Shown here: in pieces, positions 52,901 through 64,000 of the stretch
Position numbering within the stretch: the stretch's first letter is position 1
Layout of the letters: the number at the start of each line of letters is the position of its first letter
NCBI GenBank assembly: GCA_964036155.1
Contig: OZ038422.1
Span: 84,715,201-84,779,200 of the forward strand
From: Diploscapter coronatus
Lineage: Eukaryota > Nematoda > Chromadorea > Rhabditida > Rhabditidae
DNA length: 64,000 nt
Direction of reading: 5' to 3'
Made by a program: the position numbers and the translations under genes
Notes under the pieces: generated by a model
What the model saw: only the letters and a program-made list of their open reading frames with translations
The model's database searches: none
What the model was told of the DNA's origin: nothing

Positions 52901-54092
52901 AGGTTCAGAAATGTTCGATAGAATTGAAACTAAAGAGGTTTTCAACAGTAAAAATGAATCTCGTAAAGCTGCCGATGGAGTTTGAGTTAAACGGCAAGTT
53001 ATAGCACCTGAAATTTTTTAAAATACTAATTTTCTAAATTTCTACCTCTAGGTAAATTAGTCGAATAGCTAGCGTCCTCATTTATCAGCCAAACCTTAGA
53101 AATAGTCGCGTTTTTCAAACCGTTGAAAATTTTCTCGGCTATTTCAGAGCTAAAAATCGATTTGTTGTCAGAAGATCAAATATTTTCACCCAGCATATAA
53201 TAGGACGATATTAGAAGTGACAACTTCAAAAGATGAAGGTAGTGTTGAGACATTATTCGGATCTACGTCGATGTAGTGTTGGACCTAAATTTTTTATTTT
53301 CTTAAATTAAAAATCGAAATTTTTGCATACGTGTACTCCATAGTCATGTCGTCGGTTTTCGAATTCTGTCACGAAGCTCCGCCCATTTTTGTCACCCTTA
53401 ACACTTAGAACAACTACCTAAAATGTTAATTTAAGAAAAAATCGATAATCTTCATTTTTAACCTGTCTATAACTCAGCCTTTGAAGTAAATTCAGAAATA
53501 CGAAGGCTTGATCTGAATGGGAAGCGGTGACCCTTATGAAGCTCGGATAAATATGCTGAACATATGAAACCCCTTATTCTTTGGATATATGAAATCCCCC
53601 TACCGTCTTGCTAAACTCTGCGTCTCTCACGTGTACCCCTAGGACGGGTAATTTATAGAAACCGATAGAGTACGAGATTGAAGACACGAATGAATGAAAA
53701 GTGGACGGTAGAGTTACGGTATTTGGGGAAAATACTACTGTAGCCAGACTTGAGTTCAATAGTCGGCTACAGACGGTGGATTCTAATAGATTTAATCTAT
53801 TGGGTTTAATAAGAAATTCGGAAGCGTCCACATAAGAGGGTACTAATTGATGTTGCCCGATCTTTAAGTAGCGAGCCCCAAAAATTTCCAAATACGAGGC
53901 CTAAAAATTCAGATTTCGATGAAGATCAGCCTTTAATTTAACCTTTATGGACTGCAAAATGTCTTGATATTCAGAGGGGGAAGACAGAATTAGAATGGAT
54001 ATACGATAGGTGCCATTAGAAATATCAGAATTTTCGGAAAACGCAAAATAAACTAGGGATAATAGTAGCAAGAGTAATTCAAAATATCGCAT
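49525..54092 (-). CDS. nmr-1: NMDA-type ionotropic glutamate receptor subunit (GluN1/NMR-1)
   Basis: Ligand-gated cation channel subunit. Start [19 protein letters not shown] (54092) is a signal peptide. The amino-terminal domain runs to about 52700. S1 begins [35 protein letters not shown] (about 51900) aligns with the GluN1 agonist site; M1 follows [15 protein letters not shown]. The pore loop is [12 protein letters not shown] (about 51280), with Asn at the Q/R/N site. M3 carries [12 protein letters not shown] (about 51120). S2 contains [13 protein letters not shown], including the Asp that contacts the glycine ligand in GluN1, and [11 protein letters not shown]4 is [16 protein letters not shown] (about 50170). 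The cytoplasmic start [16 protein letters not shown] resembles the calmodulin-binding C0 segment. Unspliced, it stops after IFKENSS (49931). With the GC-AG intron 49957-49903 it continues into the LITAF exons to 49525. Confidence 0.9.
50455..50583. mobile_element. MITE, GGAAACC/CGAAATA family, copy 3 (nmr-1 intron)
   Basis: Arms CGGAAACCGCTCGACAT and ATGTCGCGCGGTTTACAAG with inner TGAAATAGTGTG (50494) and CACACTATTTCGCAT (50546). Its right end lies within about 10 bp of an nmr-1 splice donor. Confidence 0.8.
51962..52105. mobile_element. MITE-like inverted repeat with GTTTAGACGCGCGCG ends (nmr-1 intron)
   Basis: Left GTTTAGACGCGCGCGAGTAT then ACAGGCATAACGAGGTAGTG pairs with right ACATTATCTCATTATGCGTG then TATACCCGCGCGCGTCTAAA. 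Related to the shorter copy at 21145-21252. Confidence 0.8.
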
Positions 54093-54612
54093 TAGAATGT
54101 TTAAGTTACATCGATTTTCGGGACTTCGTTATTTTGGTTTAGGCTAGGAGCGTATTTTATCGGCAGAGACGGAGAAGATTGAGTCGAGTGAGGGCACTTA
54201 AAGACTTAAATGGCTAGGGGTAATCGAGAAAGGTAGGGGTAGTGAAATTGAAGAGAGAAAAGAAAAGATTTGAGGAAAATTAAAAGTTAAAGCCAAACTC
54301 ATTTATTTCTTTTTGTCATATAAAAATACGCACACAAAATAATTGAAGTTAAATCTAAATTTTATTAGAAGTATAATAAATCTATTGCAGCTTAAATCAT
54401 GGGATATAATTAGCTTAGATCATAGTCATATAATAATAATATAATGAGCTCAAATTATACAGAAACATTCGTCGTGTTTTTCTGAGATTATACTCATTCT
54501 TAGGGCGGGTTAAATATATGATGTTTCTAAGGAATAAAATAAAAACCTAATGGCTAAAATAGAAATGAAAAATGTTTAAAAATTTCAAATAAAAGGTAAA
54601 ACATTTGAAAAT
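54093..54612 (-). promoter_or_regulatory. Gap between flu-2 and nmr-1, flu-2 3' UTR and nmr-1 upstream region
   Basis: 520 bp with no coding signal. Minus-strand AATAAA words (TTTATT on the + strand near 54302 and 54360) can end flu-2. The remaining about 250 bp lead to nmr-1. The spacing permits either an independent nmr-1 promoter or a loose operon. Confidence 0.35.
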
Positions 54613-58228
<3,616 letters not shown>

Positions 58229-60157
58229 TTTTCTAAACGTAAATTTCTTTAAGATCATGAAAATTAGAGCGCGTGAGAACTTATCAATTTATCAGAGAAA
58301 AGATTGATGGATGATTACGACAAAACGCTCTTTGAAGATTCTTTATAAACATGCTTCTAAGGAACCGTCCTATTTATAGGGCGACGAGAGATAGTGATAC
58401 TTATATGGTGTGATAAAGAAAACGAGAGGGAGAGAAAGGAAAGAAAGAAAGAAAGAAAAGGGAGCGATATTTTTGGAATGATCAACTGTCATTATCATCA
58501 CTTTTAGAGTCAGGCAACCATACTCTACTTTTCAATTAAATCACGTAAATTTTGGAGATTATTATTTTCAAGTTCTATCGAATTTGATCAACAATTATCA
58601 TTGGTTTCGCAATGCTTGATTTTTCGAGATCAGCGCGATAAAAATAACTAGATTTTATGATGTGATATATCTATTTTTGGACGTGATCGATCAAACCTAA
58701 TAAATCACTCAAGAAGCGAAATCATGGAACTATCTAAGTTTTCCCAGAACACATAAATAAAAATGACTAAAAAATAGATCAGAAAACCCGAAATGAGATA
58801 GCAAAAAAATCGACCAACTTACCTAAATCGATAGGGGATTATATGTAGGTTAGCACGATGGCAGATTGAGTTGATTTGATGATTTTTGCACTGGCGGTTC
58901 GCTTATTTTCTGCCACGATTTGTAAGGCCACGCCCACTCGTTCGGGTTTGAGAGAAATCAACAGGAGAAAAGGATCAACAATTTTTTGTTGTTTTTCCGA
59001 ACCGCGGCCGATTTTTGACGAGCTCTGGAATGGCGCTTTTACACTGCAAATGTGGAAAATTTGAAGGGTGATTTGGCCGAATAAAAAGGGATACGAAATC
59101 CGAGGATATATCAAATTCAAAAGATCAAAGAAACTAGTTTGAACCATAACTTAGAATGAGTAAACGACCGGGTATATGAGATCTAGGGAATCTCACGATT
59201 AATTAATCTGAGAAAGTAGAACTCGAACCGGCCTTTTGTATTCCACAGCCACTTTTTAAGGAGAGAATAGGGGAGGTAGGGAAAAAGAAAAAGTGGATGT
59301 GGAATACAGGAAGTCGCTTGAGCCATATCTAAGATTTAAAAATGATAGATCTAAGATCAATGAAATTTAAGAAAGTGCTAGATAGAAATATTGAATTTCA
59401 GATCAAACTACGTGACAACTCATAAAAGTTCAGGGAAGTTGATAGATTTTCTAAGTCCGAGAGTTGAATTTGTATATATAGAATTCCAGATGGATAATTT
59501 TGATGGAAAATGATGAAAATCCATTTAGAATCAGGAAAAACTTTCAAAATGACCATTTAGACATGCGACGAAACCATAAATGTTCATATCTGAGAAAGTG
59601 AGTAGAATGGAAAAATGCCAGAGATAAATTAAATTAAAGAAGGTAAAAGAAAAGAAGAATTATAGAAATAGAATGGGAAAGCGATTGAGAAAGGGAAAAA
59701 TGAGAGATCATAAACATAAAAGAGAATGCAGAGGCGTAGGGAAAGGGAAAAAACTACTAGAAAAGGTCAATGCCTTTATATGGAGAGAGACGAATTGATC
59801 AGATAGTTTATAAGAAAACGACGGCCATTTTTGTCGCCATATTTTCTTTTCTAATGATAAAGAATAGGCCTGAAGAGCGTCTCGGATAATTTCCGGTATC
59901 ATCAATTTTCCCGTAAAATAGATAGAAATGCGTGGAAATAGCGAACAGTGAAGAGGAAAATGATATAGGTGACATAAATTCCTTTAGATCTGCAGAGATT
60001 TTGCAACAAATTCATCTATTTTTAGATTTTTAGCCACACCCACTTTTCTGCATAGTCAGGGAGGCTTAAAATGAAAAATTAAAGTCTTTTGACCGTAAAA
60101 AATTTGAATTTTGACTATTTGATCTAAAAATCGTCTATAAAAGGAGATTTTCGCCAT
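58229..60157 (-). promoter_or_regulatory. flu-2 upstream region with a candidate non-coding first exon
   Basis: No protein-coding exon supported. A strong minus-strand donor (TTTAG|GTAAGTTGG) at about 58823 could pair with the acceptor just before the flu-2 ATG, giving a 5' UTR intron of about 590 bp. Upstream, 58900-59050 is relatively G+C-rich with a CCACGCCCAC box (58928 on the + strand), which looks like a promoter. The rest is A+T-rich and holds one MITE (59235-59320). Confidence 0.35.
59235..59320. mobile_element. MITE, TTGTATTCCACACCCACTTT family, second copy
   Basis: TTGTATTCCACAGCCACTTT faces AAAAGTGGATGTGGAATACA, with a GAGAGAATAGGGGAGGTAGG centre like the copy at 46240. Confidence 0.75.
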
Positions 60158-60882
60158 GACCGAGAACGGTGACAGCTCAGGGTATGGAATGGCAAGATCA
60201 AAGACAAATCTGCGAAAATCAGAGACAACTTGTCAAAAACTTGAAAAAATCATGAAAATTTAAGCAACAAGTTCTAGGGAAGTTGAAAAAAGTTCGGAAC
60301 AAGAAAATAAGTTGGAATTTTCCAGAATAATGCTCTTGCTGGCGCTAGAGCAGCCGCGTCGCCGCTCGTTGATGTCGGAAATTGATTTCAGACATTTCGA
60401 ACAAACCCTCGGAAACTTCGAAGTTTATGCAGGCCACGGAAAAGATATCTGTCCTGCCGGTATCTTTCTCGGGTGCTAGCGAATGCACTATTTTCGTCCA
60501 TGCGAACTAACTTGAGCCCTTAGTCGAGTTTAAAGATTTATTCCATATTTAGGAATGGGACAAAAATAACAGAGCAGCCGTGTTCTGCCCTGTCCATGAG
60601 AAAGAGCCAAAACTTTTGCCACGGTAGATAAAAAAAAAAGGTTTGACCCTTTATCAGGGGTCAAGAGATACAATGGAAAAAGAATCAGAATGATAGGAAA
60701 AAGTCGCTGGGTCAGGCAAATTGAGCAAAAGTTTTCTGACCAGCGAAGAGATCGAAAGATCAACACCAAAAAAATCAAAATCGATGAAAAATCGGTGCGA
60801 TCGAGCACAAAGTTTTCTCGAGATTCCAGAAAAACACCATGAAGTTTCTAAAAGCTCCCGAAGTTTCCAGAGCAATTTCCAA
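60158..60882 (+). pseudogene. Possible small ORF interrupted by a solo LTR
   Basis: A first exon MTENGDSSG (ATG about 60157) could splice (GG|GTATGG to CAG|AATAATG) into an open frame containing LALEQPRRRSLMSEIDF and HFEQTLGNFE. The frame meets the LTR at 60426. The sequence just right of the LTR continues in the same frame when the LTR and one copy of its 5-bp target duplication are disregarded, ending with an ISKKRF-type basic tail and a stop near 60882. No family recognised. The open frame is short enough to be chance, so this is tentative. Confidence 0.25.
60426..60809 (-). mobile_element. Solo LTR of a retrotransposon, copy B
   Basis: 384-bp unit, on this strand TATGCAGGCC...CGAGCACA, the reverse complement of copy A with modest divergence. 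It is flanked by AAGTT on both sides (60421-60425 and 60810-60814), a perfect 5-bp duplication. No internal retrotransposon sequence present. Confidence 0.85.
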
Positions 60883-60999
60883 GAAAAGATTTTAATCAAA
60901 TTTAATTGTTTCTTTACATAAAATTAAATCTAATTTAAGATTTTCATGGAGAAATTGATTTCGACTAATCTGTTCGTATGTGATGAAGTTTAAAAAACA

Positions 61000-63075
61000 T
61001 TAGATGAACTTCTTCTTTTCCTTCTTCATTTTCTCTCCAAGGCGTTCTTCTTCAAAGTCGTTCATGTCCTTCTGAAAAGAGATCAAATTTTCATAAAGAT
61101 CAACTTTAAAAAAAAAACTGGACTTCACGAATCAAAATTGGAAAACGATACAAAAATTTGAGAAAGGATCGATTTTTATATCTCACGAGCAAATCCTTAA
61201 ACGTGGGATATCCGAAGTCCATCAGGTACCCGAAAGAAATCGCCTTGTTTGGGAGTCCCGAATCATGCAAAGTCGCATAGGATGAGAAACAGTACTGAAA
61301 TTTGCACAAAATATGAAAACTCTTAAAACTATTGACTTTTCACATTTTTCTCCAATTTACCTGGCAACATACCGTCGTCACCACTTGGAGGATCGCTGAG
61401 AATCCAAAAATCGCCGGAATCACGTAGTTATAGGAAACCCCAAACAGCTTCTGTGCGGCGTTCACGCAACCTAAAAAGCATCATGACCTAAAATGGTAGC
61501 GTTACCATTTGGTTACCGTCCGGTTGGTACCACTCCTCGAAGTCGGTGCCATTGTTCACCAAATAGGCGCTGTACTTGGAACAGTCGAATGAAATGCAGC
61601 AACTCAGCGGTGGCAATATAGACAACTCTTCATCCAGAGGGCTAAACAATATATAAAATCTCGAATATATGAAATCCGGATTTCATATATCCACAAAAAT
61701 CTTCGGATATATGATAAAACAGGGTAAAAATGGCTTTTATACAACATAGAATATATCAAGAGAAGATGATTTTGGGATTTCATATATCCGCTTACTTCTC
61801 TCCATCGATCAAATCCACATCGTGCAACGCCAGGTAGTCTTTTGGCCCGTGTACTCCACAACAGGACATTTCGATCTGAAAATCTCATTTGAGGCCTAAG
61901 AGCCTAAATTCACGTGTGACTTGAATATCATGAAGATATTCGTCATCAATTTTCGCCTTCGGATCGTTAGCAATTTGGCGCATTCTCTGAAAATTGGGGA
62001 GATTTAATATATCCCTAGTTTCATCGAAAAGCTGATCTTCACAAAATTTTGATCAAAATCGAAGTTTTACTACAATTTCGTCAAATTTTAGATTGACGTT
62101 AAAGTTGATCTCTATCATTTTTCTGAATTCATTGAATTTACAAATCCATTCACCACATGGACAGCGTTAGCCAGCGAGCCGGGCAGTTTATAAGCAAACG
62201 CAGTCGACATACAAATCGCGAATGCCAACGGAATGCAGACTGAGAGAAGCGTCAGGGTACGCCACTGAAAAGCGATAAATTAACGCCAAGGCGTGATTAC
62301 AAGAATAATATTTAACTTAAATTAAATAATAATGTCATCCTAAAACTCAAAACGATACTATCAGCGCTATCTTTGAACAGTTTGATAGAGTCGCGACGTT
62401 CGTTCGAATTCAATTAAAGGGCGCTATCGAAACAACTAACAGCAATGTTATTAACGCTGATGCGCGTTGTTGCGTGGTTGAGCTTGCGAACGCTGCCGAT
62501 CATCGCCAAATTGACGCTAAAGACGACGCTCGCAACGGCAATCGAAATTAGCGGGGAGTAGTTGAGCATCGGTAGCGACGTCCACAACATCGAGATGACC
62601 GAACCGCTGGAAAATAGATGGCGTATTTGAAGTAACATCAATTAATATGACATCGTTAATTATGACGTCATTTAAAATAAAGTCAATTATTATTACTCAA
62701 ATTGATATGTTACGCCAATAAAAACTACCCTTAAAATCGAAGTTAATAGAAATTTGATAACTTTAATTCATACGATAAAAGTTATTGCTTGGTAAGTTCA
62801 TTTCAAATGAAAATCAAGCTTATAGTGAAAATTCTTATCAAAATTTTATGAAATAGTTTAAGATATGTGAAAATATCTATTTTAAATCAATGAAAATTAA
62901 GAATTCCAAAGAATTCTTATGGTCTAAATATATACCTGTCCAAATACATGTAGGTGAGTAGATCGTAGATGATGGTGGTGAGCGAGAGAACGCAGGAGAA
63001 CGCGAGCAGCGAGCAGCAAAAGATCCACAACCGAGTGCGGAATCGAAACGAGCATTCCACCGTGAGGACAGTCAT
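61000..63075 (-). CDS. Tetraspanin
   Basis: Four-helix membrane protein that organises membrane microdomains. Start MTVLTVECSFRFRTRLWIFC (63075) leads into helix 1 (CCSLLAFSCVLSLTTIIY). Helix 2 is about 62590-62520 (SPLISIAVASVVFSVNLAM) and helix 3 about 62265-62195 (LTLLSVCIPLAFAICM). The large extracellular loop holds the tetraspanin hallmark CCG (IEMSCCGVHGPKDY, about 61875), then PLSCC, FDCSKYSAY and a final Gly-Cys (GCVNAAQKLFGV, about 61470). Helix 4 is VIPAIFGFSAILQVVTTVCCQ (about 61425-61365). The cytoplasmic tail ends in a Lys-rich KKEKKKFI and stops at 61000. Eight short exons. The loop cysteine pattern fits the family; the specific tsp paralogue is not identifiable by eye. Confidence 0.85.
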
Positions 63076-63242
63076 TTTGGAGCGGGACAAGGTTTGATAA
63101 TAATCACATATTTCGTAATTTCGTAGAATTTCAAAGTATTCAAATCGTTATTTTGATTTATTGAGATGAAAAAGTCGATCTCATTAGACTCCTTTTTTAA
63201 ATCGAGCATCTTGAGGATGAACAATCTTGAAAAATGAGCAAA

Positions 63243-63427
63243 TTCAAGAGCCCATTCAGACTTAGTTGCAGTGCAACTTGCAACTTGCAACTCATTTGGA
63301 ATAGCATGGAAAATCAAGAAAACACGAAACAATGCAATCGCGCTTCCTTCATTTCTCATGTTATTTCGAGCAAGAGTTGCAAGTTGCAAGCTCTGTTAGC
63401 AACTAACGTCAGAACGAGCCCTTTCAG
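63243..63427. mobile_element. Inverted-repeat element with GCAACTTGCAACTTGCAACT arms
   Basis: Left arm AAGAGCCCATTCAGACTTAG then TTGCAGTGCAACTTGCAACT; right arm AGTTGCAAGTTGCAAGCTCT then AACTAACGTCAGAACGAGCC. About 185 bp in total; single copy in the window. Confidence 0.7.
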
Positions 63428-63669
63428 AATATTTCATTTAATATCCTTCTAATTGCGATAAAATTTGTTTATTCGGATGTAATTTCATCATTTCCCCTCC
63501 TACACATGTGATATTCTTAATTTTTGATTGACAATTTATTTTCATTTTTCCAATTAGTCGCATGTCTTTGCGGGAATGCCGTAAATCATTTCCAATGTCC
63601 ATATGGGGTTGTCAGATTTTCATTGAATTCCCAAATTTTCCTTTTAGCAAAAATTTCATTCTAACATTA

Positions 63670-63828
63670 TTGTTAATGCCGAAATCTGAGAGTTCGAAAA
63701 TGAGGGAGAAAGACGACTTAGACGCCAGTCTCTCTTTTTCACGTCTAATTTTCTGATTTTCTAATCGCTAGAAATAGCTGTGCGCCCCACTTTGCACGTC
63801 TCCCAGGTTTAAGCACCAACAATACGTA
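63670..63828 (+). mobile_element. MITE, TGGTGCTTAAACCTGGGAGG family, fourth copy
   Basis: Begins GCCGAAATCTGAGAGTTCGA and ends CACGTCTCCCAGGTTTAAGC then ACCAACAATAC. Same orientation as the other three copies. More diverged in the middle. Confidence 0.75.
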
Positions 63829-64000
63829 GAGTCAGTAATATCGATAGTCTTGAGGAAAACGCTTCTGAATTACATCATAGCACTATTAAATTATTGTGTG
63901 CATATTTAGAGCTTGTGGCGTATCAGAATATTGTTCTGGCTAAACCTCTCGGTTTCAGTTAACGCCGACTATATTTCATTATCCTCATTATTGTCTACCG
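63829..64000. other. Intergenic sequence at window end
   Basis: No coding sequence or repeat copy that I can recognise. Confidence 0.4.

Noticed and set aside
58839..59147. 102-codon minus-strand frame upstream of flu-2
   Set aside because: No recognisable domain. The region looks like promoter plus a non-coding first exon; the donor at about 58823 suggests an untranslated exon instead.

Overview
The window is nuclear DNA from a free-living or animal-associated rhabditid nematode (Caenorhabditis relatives). The genes are interrupted by many introns, often only 45-60 bp, with TTTCAG-type acceptors. Intergenic DNA is A+T-rich and full of small inverted-repeat elements. The encoded proteins are metazoan, and several are familiar nematode genes. 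I see no rRNA, convincing tRNA, CRISPR array or prokaryotic gene. Genus cannot be fixed from the sequence alone. From memory, the C. elegans orthologues ppk-3, irg-7, rgl-1 and flu-2 are all X-linked, so this may be X-derived DNA; nmr-1 is recalled as autosomal there, so its presence here would be a rearrangement.

Left third (1-21.5 kb, all + strand): the C-terminal part of a PIKfyve/Fab1 lipid kinase (ppk-3, cut by the window edge); a U2 snRNP-associated SURP splicing protein (U2SURP/SR140), about 500 bp downstream and possibly in the same operon; and a very large secreted multidomain protein (vWA-like, EGF and C-type lectin modules, IRG-7-like), which contains a 3.7-kb exon.

Middle (21.5-43.4 kb): about 3.4 kb of gene-free DNA; then rgl-1, a RalGDS-family exchange factor with a second candidate first exon in its 2.6-kb first intron; a 1.15-kb Tc1/mariner-like inverted repeat with paired direct repeats; an NNMT-like amine N-methyltransferase; and on the minus strand an unrecognised predicted helical/nuclear protein whose model uses one GC-AG intron and carries a solo LTR in another intron.

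Right third (45.4-63.1 kb): a White/Scarlet-type ABCG half-transporter (+), then on the minus strand an NMDA receptor GluN1-type subunit (nmr-1), kynureninase (flu-2) and a tetraspanin. The most striking observation is that three exons encoding a LITAF-type membrane-associated zinc domain lie directly behind nmr-1. They join it in frame through a 55-bp GC-AG intron, have no in-frame start codon of their own, and end next to the only nearby minus-strand AATAAA. This suggests an alternatively spliced NMDA receptor with a LITAF tail. In addition, four genes within 21 kb (NNMT-like, White-like ABCG, nmr-1, flu-2) all touch tryptophan-kynurenine-NAD metabolism or its neuronal target.

Mobile DNA: two solo LTRs (377 and 384 bp, opposite orientation, each with a perfect 5-bp target duplication), the mariner-like element, and at least six short inverted-repeat (MITE-like) families, most in two to five copies inside introns. 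An octamer GAAATAGT/ACTATTTC recurs about 16 times in non-coding DNA, inside and outside these elements.
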